The position numbers and the translations under genes are program-made. Of a stretch of 14,420 bases of DNA, positions 6,156 through 14,154 are shown one piece after another. The notes under the pieces were generated by a model that worked only from the letters and a program-made list of their open reading frames with translations, made no database searches and was not told where the DNA came from. Position 1 is the stretch's first letter; the number at the start of each line of letters is the position of its first letter. Source of the DNA: an uncultured Eubacteriales bacterium (GTDB lineage Bacteria > Bacillota > Clostridia > Lachnospirales > Lachnospiraceae); contig ONXW01000236.1 in assembly GCA_900321915.1 (NCBI GenBank), forward strand, positions 1 to 14,420. Reading direction: 5' to 3'.

Positions 6156-6452
6156 ATGGATCACAGGATGAATGAGGTTTCACAGAAACCGGAGAGCATT
6201 ACGCTGGTCAGCGATGACGGCGAAAAAATAGTGTTTTATGTACTGGAACAGACAAGACAGAACGGAATCAGCTATCTTCTGGTGACAGACCAGGCGGACG
6301 GGGACGGGGACTGCTGGATCATGAAGGATACGGCACTCCCGGAAAGCGCCGACAGCGCCTATGAGTTTGTGGAGGATGAGGAAGAGCTGGAAGACATGTT
6401 CCGCATTTTCAGCGAACTGATGAGCGACGCGGAGATTGACTTCCAAAGCTGA
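6156..6452 (+). CDS. DUF1292 domain protein (YrzB-like)
   Basis: A 98-residue acidic protein of the DUF1292 family, which includes B. subtilis YrzB; the biochemical function is unknown. Typical traits are visible: ITLVSDDGEKIVFYVLEQ near residues 15-32, a YLLVTDQ strand, and a C-terminal acidic helix (EFVEDEEELEDMF). There is no signal peptide or membrane segment. GGAGAGAGG at 6140-6148 supports ATG 6156; a second ATG at 6168 is also possible. It lies 18 nt after ruvX. The RNase J ribosome site begins directly at its stop, so the downstream start may be coupled to it. The family occurs almost always next to ireB and ruvX in Bacillota, so a link to IreB or RuvX is reasonable but unproven. Confidence 0.88.
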   Translation: MDHRMNEVSQKPESITLVSDDGEKIVFYVLEQTRQNGISYLLVTDQADGDGDCWIMKDTALPESADSAYEFVEDEEELEDMFRIFSELMSDAEIDFQS

Positions 6453-6468
6453 GAGAAAGGAAAATTGC

Positions 6469-8154
6469 TTGAAAAAGGAAAAAGAACAGGAAAAGAACCG
6501 GAACAGGGTAAAGATTATTCCTCTGGGCGGCCTGGAACAGATCGGGATGAACATGACCGCCTTTGAATATGAGGACAGCATTATCGTGGTGGACTGCGGC
6601 ATGGCATTCCCCAGCGACGATATGCTGGGCATAGACCTGGTGATTCCGGACATTTCGTATCTGAAGGAAAACATTGAAAAGGTGAAGGGGTTCGTGATCA
6701 CCCACGGACACGAGGACCATATCGGGGCCCTGCCGTATGTGCTCCGGGAGATCAAGGCGCCCGTCTACGGGACAAAGCTGACCATCGGGCTGATTGAGAC
6801 TAAGCTGGAGGAGCACGCCCTTCTGGGCGACGTGCGCCGGAAGGTGGTGAAGCACGGGCAGACGGTGACCCTGGGATGCTTCAAGATCGAATTTATCAAG
6901 ACCAACCACAGCATCCAGGACGCTTCGGCCCTGGCCATCTTTACGCCGGCCGGGACGATAGTCCATACGGGTGACTTTAAGATAGACTATACCCCGGTGT
7001 TCGGCGAGCCGGCGGATCTGCCGCGGTTCGCGGAGCTCGGTCGCAAGGGGGTCCTGGCCCTCATGTGCGACAGCACCAACGCCATCCGGCCGGGGTTCAC
7101 CATGTCGGAGAAGACGGTGGGAGAGCGGTTTGACGCGATATTCTCACAGCACAGCAAAAACCGTATCCTGGTGGCGACCTTTGCCTCCAACGTCGACCGC
7201 GTCCAGCAGATCATCAATTCCGCCCACAAGTACGGCCGGAAGGTGGTCGTGGAAGGACGGAGCATGGTCAATGTCATCGGCGTGGCCACGGAGCTGGGCT
7301 ACATACAGATTCCGGACAATACGCTGATTGACATAGACGACCTGAAGAATTACCGCCCCGAGCAGACGGTGATTGTGACGACCGGAAGCCAGGGCGAGTC
7401 CATGGCAGCCCTGTCCCGCATGGCCGCGGGAATCCACAAGAAGGTCACCATCATGCCGGGCGACGCCGTGATCATGAGCTCCACACCGATTCCCGGAAAC
7501 GAGAAAGCGGTGGCGAATGTCATCAATGAGCTGGAGCAGAAGGGCGCGGAGGTGATCAACCGGGATACCCACGTGTCGGGCCACGCCTGCCAGGAGGAGA
7601 TCAAGCTGATGTACTCCCTGGTGCAGCCGCAGTTCGCGATTCCCGTGCACGGCGAGTACCGCCACCTGATGGCGCAGAAGAATATTGCCGTCTCCCTCGG
7701 GATCCCGAAGGAGAATGTGGTCATCCTGCATTCCGGCGACGTGGTGGAGATCGGGGAGGAAGGCTTTGAGGTTACCGGACGTGTTCCCTCCGGCGGCGTC
7801 CTTGTGGACGGCCTTGGAATCGGGGATGTCGGCAACATCGTTCTCCGGGACCGCCAGAACCTGGCCCAGAACGGCATCATCATCGTGGTTCTCACACTGG
7901 AGAAATACACCAACCAGCTCCTGGCCGGTCCGGATATCATCTCCAGGGGCTTTGTGTATGTCCGCGAATCGGAGGATCTGATGGAAGAAGCCCAGAATGT
8001 GGTGGATGACGCGGTGCAGGACTGCCTTGAGGGCAATGTGACCGACTGGGGCAAGATCAAGCACGTCATCCGGGACAGCCTGAGCGAGTTTCTCTGGAAG
8101 AGGATGAAGAGAAATCCGATGATCCTTCCCATCATAATGGAAGTTGACGATTGA
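6469..8154 (+). CDS. rnj: Ribonuclease J (metallo-beta-lactamase/beta-CASP exo- and endoribonuclease)
   Basis: RNase J degrades and matures RNA in Bacillota, acting as a 5'-3' exonuclease on monophosphorylated ends and as an endonuclease. The 561-residue length fits (B. subtilis RNase J1 is 555). The family opening RVKIIPLGGLEQIGMNM is followed by the zinc motif HGHEDH at residues 79-84. Further ligand-region motifs are TNHSIQDA, HTGDFKID and PVHGEYRH. The beta-CASP insert includes TTGSQGE. There is no ATG before the conserved core: the first in-frame ATG, at 6547, would delete it. I chose TTG 6469, 7 nt after AAAGGA (6456-6461); an upstream TTG at 6436 lies inside the DUF1292 gene with no site. 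It is placed between the DUF1292 and mltG-like genes, unlike in B. subtilis. Confidence 0.95.
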   Translation: MKKEKEQEKNRNRVKIIPLGGLEQIGMNMTAFEYEDSIIVVDCGMAFPSDDMLGIDLVIPDISYLKENIEKVKGFVITHGHEDHIGALPYVLREIKAPVYGTKLTIGLIETKLEEHALLGDVRRKVVKHGQTVTLGCFKIEFIKTNHSIQDASALAIFTPAGTIVHTGDFKIDYTPVFGEPADLPRFAELGRKGVLALMCDSTNAIRPGFTMSEKTVGERFDAIFSQHSKNRILVATFASNVDRVQQIINSAHKYGRKVVVEGRSMVNVIGVATELGYIQIPDNTLIDIDDLKNYRPEQTVIVTTGSQGESMAALSRMAAGIHKKVTIMPGDAVIMSSTPIPGNEKAVANVINELEQKGAEVINRDTHVSGHACQEEIKLMYSLVQPQFAIPVHGEYRHLMAQKNIAVSLGIPKENVVILHSGDVVEIGEEGFEVTGRVPSGGVLVDGLGIGDVGNIVLRDRQNLAQNGIIIVVLTLEKYTNQLLAGPDIISRGFVYVRESEDLMEEAQNVVDDAVQDCLEGNVTDWGKIKHVIRDSLSEFLWKRMKRNPMILPIIMEVDD

Positions 8155-8158
8155 TGCG

Positions 8159-8536
8159 ATGAAAAGAGTTGAGCGGGAAGTAAACAGAATTACTTCGGCA
8201 ATCATCGGCACGGCGCTCCGCGTCCTGGCGGTGGTCCTTGTCGCGTTCCTCCTCTGTGAGGGAGTGACAAAGGGATACCGGTTCGGATACCGGATCTTTG
8301 TTCCCCCGGAGCGTATCGGGACGGCGGTGGAAAAGACCATTGTCGTGGAAGAGGGGGAGCCGCTGCTTAAGCTGGCGGAGGAGCTGGAGAAGGAAAACCT
8401 TGTCTGGGACAAGTATGCCTTCTGCTTTACGGCAAAGTTTTACGGCAGCCGTATCGTGGCGGGAACCTACAGCCTGGACAGCTCCATGAAGCCGAAGGAG
8501 ATTCTGGACGTGCTGGGCGCGGGGCCCGGAGGCTGA
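8159..8536 (+). CDS. MltG/YceG-like protein reduced to membrane anchor and N-terminal domain
   Basis: A 125-residue membrane protein. A single hydrophobic segment (about residues 13-33) follows a basic N-terminus, giving an N-in, C-out anchor. The extracytoplasmic part (about 57-120) matches the LysM-like N-terminal subdomain of the endolytic transglycosylase MltG: TIVVEEGEPLLKLAEELEKE, then KFYGSRIVAGTYSLD, then MKPKEILDVLGAG. Full MltG proteins have about 340 residues and a catalytic YceG domain with an essential glutamate; here the protein ends just after the first subdomain. The next gene starts 13 nt later, so no room is left for a frameshifted remainder. The location matches B. subtilis yrrL (mltG). 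It probably binds glycan or a partner without cutting glycan chains; this is inference. ATG 8159 follows the rnj stop by 4 nt; its ribosome site is weak, suggesting coupled translation. TTG 8144 is an alternative. Confidence 0.75.
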   Translation: MKRVEREVNRITSAIIGTALRVLAVVLVAFLLCEGVTKGYRFGYRIFVPPERIGTAVEKTIVVEEGEPLLKLAEELEKENLVWDKYAFCFTAKFYGSRIVAGTYSLDSSMKPKEILDVLGAGPGG

Positions 8537-8549
8537 CGGGGCAGAGAGT

Positions 8550-9284
8550 ATGATAACGGAAAGACAGACGGCGGAGTATATCCGGATGCTGGATGGGGGC
8601 AACGGGGAATTTCTCGACGCCCTGGAGGAGGAAGCCCTCGCGGGGCATGTACCTGTCATCCGGAAGGAGACCCAGGCCTTTCTGCGCACCATGATGGAAA
8701 TGATCCGGCCGGCGAGAATCCTGGAAGTAGGGTGCGCGGTCGGATTTTCCGCGCTCCTGATGTGCCGGCATATGGGGCCTGAGGGCCATATCACCACGAT
8801 TGAGAATTATGACAGGCGGATTGCCGAGGCGAGAAAGAATATCCAGAGGGCGGGGGAAGAAAGCCGCATCACGCTGATAGAGGGGGATGCCGGCCGGGTT
8901 CTGACGGAACTCCCCGGCCCTTATGATTTTATCTTCATGGACGCGGCAAAGGGGCAGTATATCAACTGGCTTCCTGAGCTTATCCGGCTGCTTTCGCCCG
9001 GCGGCGTGCTGCTCTCGGACAATGTTCTGCAGGACGGGGAGACAGCCCTTTCCAGATATGCCGTGGAGCGGCGGGACCGGACCATCCACGCGCGGATGCG
9101 GGAGTACCTGTGGGCCCTGACCCATACGGAAACATTTTCCACTTCCGTGCTGCCCCTGGGAGACGGCCTGGCAGTCAGTGTAAAACGAAAGAAATACGAG
9201 GATTCGACAGATGAAAAAACCGGAACTGCTGATCCCGGCGGGGAGCCCGGATGTCCTGAAGACCGCGGTCCGCTACGGGGCTGA
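8550..9284 (+). CDS. trmR: tRNA 5-hydroxyuridine(34) O-methyltransferase TrmR (YrrM-like)
   Basis: A class I SAM-dependent O-methyltransferase of the catechol-O-methyltransferase-like group. TrmR methylates 5-hydroxyuridine at the tRNA wobble position to 5-methoxyuridine. Motif I is ILEVGCAVGFSALLM (residues 57-71). An acidic SAM-ribose contact is E85 in TTIENY. The divalent-metal ligands expected in the family are D131 (MDAAKG) and D157-N158 (LLSDNVL). The assignment as TrmR rather than another O-methyltransferase rests on the next gene, a U32 peptidase-family protein, as in B. subtilis yrrM-yrrN-yrrO. The core ends near K214, where the family normally stops; about 30 more polar residues follow, and the last 74 nt overlap the next gene in another frame. 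ATG 8550 is preceded by a GGGGCAGAGAG stretch. Confidence 0.85.
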   Translation: MITERQTAEYIRMLDGGNGEFLDALEEEALAGHVPVIRKETQAFLRTMMEMIRPARILEVGCAVGFSALLMCRHMGPEGHITTIENYDRRIAEARKNIQRAGEESRITLIEGDAGRVLTELPGPYDFIFMDAAKGQYINWLPELIRLLSPGGVLLSDNVLQDGETALSRYAVERRDRTIHARMREYLWALTHTETFSTSVLPLGDGLAVSVKRKKYEDSTDEKTGTADPGGEPGCPEDRGPLRG

Positions 9285-10461
9285 CGCGGTATATATCGGC
9301 GGCGAGGCGTTCAGCCTGCGCGCGAAGGCAAAAAACTTCGGGGACGAGGACCTGCGGGAGGCGGTGCGTTTCGCCCATGAACACGGCGTGCGCGTCCATG
9401 TCACGGCGAACATCTTTGCCCACAATTACGATTTCCCCGAGGTGGAGGAGTATCTGGAAAAGCTCGGAAGGATCGGCCCGGACGCCCTGATCATCTCGGA
9501 TCCGGGCGTCTTTACGGCGGCCCGGCGCATCTGCCCGGGGATTGATATCCATATCAGCACGCAGTCGAACAGCACGAACTACGAGACCTTCCGCTTCTGG
9601 CACAGCCTGGGCGCGAAGCGCGTGGTGGCGGCCCGGGAGCTTTCCCTGCGGGAGATTGAGGAAATCCGGGAGAAAATCCCGGAGGATATGGAGATTGAGT
9701 GCTTTGTGCACGGCGCCATGTGCATTTCCTATTCCGGGCGGTGCCTGCTCAGCAATTATTTTACCGGGCGCGACGCCAACCGGGGCGCATGCACCCACCC
9801 GTGCCGCTGGAAGTACAGCGTCATGGAAGAAAGCCGGCCGGGGGAGTACCTGCCGGTGTACGAGAATGAGAGAGGGACTTATATCTTCAATTCCAGGGAC
9901 CTCTGCATGATAGAGCATATTCCGGAGCTGATCCGCGCGGGCATCGACAGCTTCAAGATCGAGGGCCGGATGAAGACCGCGCTGTATGTCGCAACTGTGG
10001 CGAGGACCTACCGCAGGGCCATTGACGACTGGTTTGAGAGCCCGGAAAAGTACAGGGAGAACCTTCCCTGGTACCGGAAGGAGATCGCCGCCTGCACCTA
10101 CCGCGAATTCACGACGGGTTTTTATTTCGGGAAACCGGATGAGGAAAGCCAGATCTATGACAGCAATACTTACATCCAGAATTACGTATACCTCGGTACC
10201 GTCCGGGATGTGACAGCTTCCGGGCAGATCCGCCTGGAGCAGAAAAACAAATTCTGCGTGGGGGATACCATCGAGATCATGAAGCCCGACGGCAGGGATA
10301 TCCCCGCGCGGGTGGAATCCATTGCCGATACAGAGGGGAACGCGCAGGAGTCTGCGCCGCACCCGAAACAGGAGCTGCTCGTGCGGATTGGGGACGGGGC
10401 CGAACCCGGCGACATCCTGCGCAGGGAGGAGCTTCCGGAATCTGAGGAGAAATCGGAATGA
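9211..10461 (+). CDS. trhP: U32 peptidase-family tRNA hydroxylation protein TrhP (YrrO-like)
   Basis: A 416-residue protein of the U32 family, similar in length to B. subtilis YrrO (TrhP2). TrhP proteins are needed for prephenate-dependent hydroxylation of U34 in tRNA, making ho5U, the substrate of TrmR encoded immediately upstream. The N-terminus KPELLIPAGSPDVLKTAVRYGADAVYIGG is a TIM-barrel start typical of the family, with HVTANIFAHN following. The U32 signature is ECFVHGAMCISYSGRC (residues 163-178). Cysteines 171, 178, 194 and 232 are candidates for the Fe-S cluster reported in related U32 proteins (C198 is nearby). A beta-barrel-like tail occupies about 325-405. ATG 9211 has CGAGGA at 9197-9202. 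Only one U32 gene is present here, while B. subtilis has two in tandem. The gene ends in an ATGA overlap with the next gene. Confidence 0.88.
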   Translation: MKKPELLIPAGSPDVLKTAVRYGADAVYIGGEAFSLRAKAKNFGDEDLREAVRFAHEHGVRVHVTANIFAHNYDFPEVEEYLEKLGRIGPDALIISDPGVFTAARRICPGIDIHISTQSNSTNYETFRFWHSLGAKRVVAARELSLREIEEIREKIPEDMEIECFVHGAMCISYSGRCLLSNYFTGRDANRGACTHPCRWKYSVMEESRPGEYLPVYENERGTYIFNSRDLCMIEHIPELIRAGIDSFKIEGRMKTALYVATVARTYRRAIDDWFESPEKYRENLPWYRKEIAACTYREFTTGFYFGKPDEESQIYDSNTYIQNYVYLGTVRDVTASGQIRLEQKNKFCVGDTIEIMKPDGRDIPARVESIADTEGNAQESAPHPKQELLVRIGDGAEPGDILRREELPESEEKSE

Positions 10462-11219
10462 CGTGGTTTTTTGTTATCGCAGCCGTCCTTTGCCTTGTCT
10501 ATTTTGCCGTCATCGCGCTGTATACGGGATTCGGCGGATCGGCCCTGATTATCTGGCCCGTATTTGCGGCCATATCGGGCCTGCTCGCCCTGTGGCTGCA
10601 CCTGCAGCAGAAGCATCCCGCATCCCTCCGCGTCAGGGTTTCGGTCATAACGGCAGTCTGCGCGTCGGCGGCCATATTCCTGGCAGTGGAAGGGCTGATC
10701 ACGGTGAGCGCCGTATCGGCTTCCGGAAGAGAAGCCGCGGATTACTGCATCGTCCTGGGAGCGAGGGTGCGGGGGAGTGAGCTGACATCCTCCCTGGAGC
10801 GGCGGCTCAGGCGCGCCTATATCTACGCGGTGGCCCATCCCCACTGTATCCTGGTGCTTTCCGGGGGACAGGGACCCGGGGAGGACCTGAGCGAGGCGGA
10901 GGCCATGTACGGGTACCTCTACGGAAGAGGCATCAGGGCAAACCGTTTCATCCTGGAGGAACGGTCCTCCGATACGGTGGAAAATATCCGCAACAGCCTC
11001 GCCCTCATACGGCAGAGGGAGGCGGATACGCCCCGGGAGGCCAGGGTGGCCGTCCTTACCAGCAATTTCCATATATTCCGCGCGAAACATATCGCAGAAA
11101 AACTCGGCCAGGAGGACGTTATCGCGGTGGCGTCATCCTCGGACCCGGTCCTGATGCTCCATCTCTGGGTGCGGGAGGGGCTGGCCGTGCTGAAAGATAA
11201 ATTCATGGGAAGGATGTAG
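10458..11219 (+). CDS. DUF218 (YdcF/ElyC/SanA-like) membrane protein
   Basis: A 253-residue protein with three predicted membrane segments (about residues 3-22, 27-48 and 59-84) followed by a DUF218 domain (about 95-250). DUF218 hallmarks are CIVLGARVRG with the SLERRLRRA helix, LSGGQGPGEDLSEAEAM, ERSSDTVENIRNS (T173, E175, N176) and LTSNFHIFRA. Relatives in E. coli (ElyC, SanA) are linked to envelope integrity; the enzymatic activity of the family is not established. The start ATG 10458 overlaps the stop of the U32 gene (ATGA) and has GAGGAG at 10444-10449, so translation is probably coupled. It ends 3 nt before the M16C protease gene. A gene symbol is not justified. Confidence 0.85.
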   Translation: MTWFFVIAAVLCLVYFAVIALYTGFGGSALIIWPVFAAISGLLALWLHLQQKHPASLRVRVSVITAVCASAAIFLAVEGLITVSAVSASGREAADYCIVLGARVRGSELTSSLERRLRRAYIYAVAHPHCILVLSGGQGPGEDLSEAEAMYGYLYGRGIRANRFILEERSSDTVENIRNSLALIRQREADTPREARVAVLTSNFHIFRAKHIAEKLGQEDVIAVASSSDPVLMLHLWVREGLAVLKDKFMGRM

Positions 11220-11222
11220 CGA

Positions 11223-14138
11223 ATGAAAGTTGAAGATCTGCAGACCTACAGGCTGATCCGGAAAGAGCGGATCGAAGAGATAAATTCCGAGGGTTTTGTG
11301 CTGGAGCACAGGAAAACCGGCGCACGCATTTTCCTCGTATCAAATGATGACAGCAACAAGGTTTTTACCATCGGATTCCGGACGCCGCCGTATGACAGCA
11401 CCGGGGTTCCGCACATCATGGAGCACAGCGTCCTCTGCGGATCTGAGAAGTTTCCGGTCAAGGACCCCTTTGTGGAGCTTGTGAAGGGTTCCCTCAACAC
11501 CTTCCTGAACGCCATGACCTATCCGGACAAGACGGTCTATCCCGTGGCCAGCTGCAATGACAGCGATTTCCAGAACCTGATGGACGTCTACATGGACGCC
11601 GTGCTGCATCCCAACATTTACCGGGAGGAAAAGATTTTCCGGCAGGAGGGATGGCATTATGAGGCGTCATCCCGGGAAGACGACATCACGATCAACGGCG
11701 TGGTCTACAACGAGATGAAGGGGGCATTTTCCTCCCCCGAGAGCGTGCTGGACCGCTGCATCCAGAACACCCTTTTCCCGGACAACTGCTACGGCGTGGA
11801 ATCCGGCGGCGATCCCAAGGTAATCCCGGAGCTCACCTATGAGGCCTTCCTGGATTTCCACAGGAAGTATTATCACCCCTCCAACAGCTTTATTTACCTG
11901 TACGGCGACATGGACATGGCGGAAAAGCTCCGCTGGCTGGACGAAGCGTACCTCTCGGCTTATGACCGTCTGGAGGTGGATTCGGAGATTGTGCCGCAGA
12001 AGCCTTTCGAAGCCCCGGCCGAGAAGGAGATTTTCTATTCCGTGACGGATGAGGAGGAGACGTCCCGCGCCGCCTACCTTTCCTGGAATGCCGTCTGCGG
12101 CGACGGCCCGGACGCGAAGCGGAATATCGCTTTCCAGATCCTGGATTACATCCTGCTGGACGCGCCCGGCGCGGTGCTTAAGCGCGCCCTCGTGGAGGCC
12201 GGGATCGGGGAAGACGTAAGCGGCGGCTTTGAGAACGGGATTCTGCAGCCCTATTTCACCGTTGTGGCGAAGAACGCGGAGGAAGGACAGAAGGAAGAAT
12301 TCCTGCGCGTCGTCAGGGAGACCCTCACAAAGCTTTCGGAGGAGGGAATCAGCCGGAAGTTTCTGCGGGCGGGCATCAACAGCCTGGAGTTCCGCCTGCG
12401 TGAGGCGGATTTCGGCAACTACCCGAAGGGCCTGATGTACGGGCTGCAGTGCTTTGATTCCTGGCTGTACGGCGGGGATCCCATGCTGTACATGCGGTAC
12501 AGGGAGCCTCTGGACTTTATCCGCAGCGCGGCGGAAGAGGGATACTTTGAGAAGCTGATCCGGGAAATGCTCCTGGACAATCCCTTCAGCGCCGTGATTG
12601 TCGTGAGGCCGAAGCCGAACCTGACGGCGGAGGATGACAGGGCCCTCGCGGATAAGCTCCGGGCGATGAAGGAGCGGATGAGCCCGGACGATCTGGACAG
12701 GCTGATCCGTGCCACCGAAGAGCTGAAGAAGTACCAGGACGAGCCCAGCGCGAAGGAAGACCTGGAAAAGATCCCGCTGTTAAAGCGGTCAGATATCCGC
12801 AGGGAGGCGGAAAAGCTTCCCCTGTCCGTGCGGGAGGTATCGGGAACAACCGTGCTCGGCCACGAGCTGTTCACCTCCGGGATTCTCTACCTGCGGCTGA
12901 TGTTCGAAACCGACAGGATCCCCCCGGAAGACCTGCCCTACGCCGGCCTCCTGAAGTCGGTCCTGGCCTATATCGATACGGAACACTACACGATGGAGGA
13001 GCTCTCCGACGAGATTGACCTTGATACCGGCGGCATCGGCACGGGGATGGACACCTATGTGGATTTCCGCAGGCCTGACGAGTTCCGCGGCTTCTTTGAC
13101 CTGACGCTGCGGGTATTCGGGGACAGGCTGGAGAAAGGCCTCTCGCTCGCGGAAGAGATCCTGCTGCGCTCGAAGCTTTCCGATACAAAGCGGCTGAAAG
13201 AGATCATCGATGAGGTGAAATCCAGAAAGCAGCTGCAGCTGAACACGGCGTCCCACCAGGCGGCGGTGCGCCGCGCCATGTCCTACTTCGCGGCGGACAA
13301 GGCATATGAGGAGAGGACGGCGGGAATCGCGTTCTACGATTTCCTCTGCGGGCTCTCGGAAAACTTTGAGGAGAAGAAGGACGGGATTTCGGAAAGACTC
13401 CGGGATGTGGCGGCGAAGCTGTTCACCGCGGAGAACCTTACCGTGAGCTGCACGGCGGGAAAAGAAGACCTGGCTCTCCTTGAGGAGAAGCTTGCGGGCT
13501 TCAAGAAAGCCCTTCCCGAGGGCGACGGCAGGACCTGGTATTTCCGCTGGGAGAAGGGAAACCGGAACGAGGGCTTCAAGGCGGCCTCCCAGGTCAACTA
13601 TGTGGCGCGCTGCGGCCGCCTCACCGACAGGGATCACGGATACACTGCGGCACTGAAGCTCCTGAAGGTGATCCTGGGATACGATTACCTGTGGCTGAAT
13701 GTCCGCGTGAAGGGGGGCGCCTACGGCGTCATGACGGGTACCGGCCGGTCCGGGCAGGGATACTTCGTCTCTTACCGGGATCCGAAGCTTCCGGAGACCA
13801 ACGCGGTATTTGAGAGTGTTCCGGATTACCTGGAACAGTTTGACGCCGACGAGCGTGCCATGACCAAGTTTGTCATCGGGACCATGAGCGAGGTGGACGC
13901 GCCGCTTCTGCCCCAGTACCGGGGAACCCGGGCGGACTCCGCCTATTTCTCCGGCGTTACGGCGGAAATGCTGCAGACAGAGAGGGACGAGATTCTCGAC
14001 GCGCAGCCGGAGGATATCCGGGCCCTTGCCCCCTGCGTCCGCAACATCATGGAAGAGGGCAGCTTCTGCGTCATAGGAAACGCGGAGGCCATCGAGAAGT
14101 ACAGGGAGATGTTCTGCGAAGTGCGGAACCTGTTTTAG
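11223..14138 (+). CDS. M16C zinc metalloprotease (insulinase family, PreP-like)
   Basis: A 971-residue protein of peptidase family M16, subfamily C, related to the presequence protease PreP of mitochondria and chloroplasts. These enzymes form a closed clam-shell that degrades short unstructured peptides. The inverted zinc motif HxxEH is H64-I-M-E67-H68 (in [16 protein letters not shown]). The third zinc ligand is E164 in VVYNEMKG, 97 residues after E67, the spacing known in PreP. The length and the two-halves layout fit the subfamily, with the second M16C half beginning around residue 510. There is no signal peptide (it begins [10 protein letters not shown]), so it is cytosolic and likely clears peptides; natural substrates are unknown. 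AAGGA at 11210-11214 supports ATG 11223. It is located between the DUF218 gene and era in one transcriptional direction. Confidence 0.94.
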   Translation: MKVEDLQTYRLIRKERIEEINSEGFVLEHRKTGARIFLVSNDDSNKVFTIGFRTPPYDSTGVPHIMEHSVLCGSEKFPVKDPFVELVKGSLNTFLNAMTYPDKTVYPVASCNDSDFQNLMDVYMDAVLHPNIYREEKIFRQEGWHYEASSREDDITINGVVYNEMKGAFSSPESVLDRCIQNTLFPDNCYGVESGGDPKVIPELTYEAFLDFHRKYYHPSNSFIYLYGDMDMAEKLRWLDEAYLSAYDRLEVDSEIVPQKPFEAPAEKEIFYSVTDEEETSRAAYLSWNAVCGDGPDAKRNIAFQILDYILLDAPGAVLKRALVEAGIGEDVSGGFENGILQPYFTVVAKNAEEGQKEEFLRVVRETLTKLSEEGISRKFLRAGINSLEFRLREADFGNYPKGLMYGLQCFDSWLYGGDPMLYMRYREPLDFIRSAAEEGYFEKLIREMLLDNPFSAVIVVRPKPNLTAEDDRALADKLRAMKERMSPDDLDRLIRATEELKKYQDEPSAKEDLEKIPLLKRSDIRREAEKLPLSVREVSGTTVLGHELFTSGILYLRLMFETDRIPPEDLPYAGLLKSVLAYIDTEHYTMEELSDEIDLDTGGIGTGMDTYVDFRRPDEFRGFFDLTLRVFGDRLEKGLSLAEEILLRSKLSDTKRLKEIIDEVKSRKQLQLNTASHQAAVRRAMSYFAADKAYEERTAGIAFYDFLCGLSENFEEKKDGISERLRDVAAKLFTAENLTVSCTAGKEDLALLEEKLAGFKKALPEGDGRTWYFRWEKGNRNEGFKAASQVNYVARCGRLTDRDHGYTAALKLLKVILGYDYLWLNVRVKGGAYGVMTGTGRSGQGYFVSYRDPKLPETNAVFESVPDYLEQFDADERAMTKFVIGTMSEVDAPLLPQYRGTRADSAYFSGVTAEMLQTERDEILDAQPEDIRALAPCVRNIMEEGSFCVIGNAEAIEKYREMFCEVRNLF

Positions 14139-14154
14139 GGAGACAGAGGTTCTG

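Noticed and set aside
6137..6195. Direct repeat AAACCGGAGAG at both ends of the DUF1292 start region
   Set aside because: Only eleven bases; one copy contains the ribosome site and the other is coding, so chance is the simplest explanation.
7144..8412. Long open frame on the minus strand (422 codons) opposite rnj and the mltG-like gene
   Set aside because: It spans two real genes and their junction; its serine- and histidine-rich translation matches no family I recognise.
8537..8549. A missing catalytic part of mltG moved out of frame
   Set aside because: Only 13 nt separate the stop from trmR, and no frame downstream encodes a YceG catalytic motif, so a simple frameshift cannot account for the short protein.
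9175..10362. Long open frame on the minus strand (395 codons) opposite the U32 gene
   Set aside because: It is a shadow of a gene with clear signature motifs; there is no motif, promoter or ribosome site of its own.
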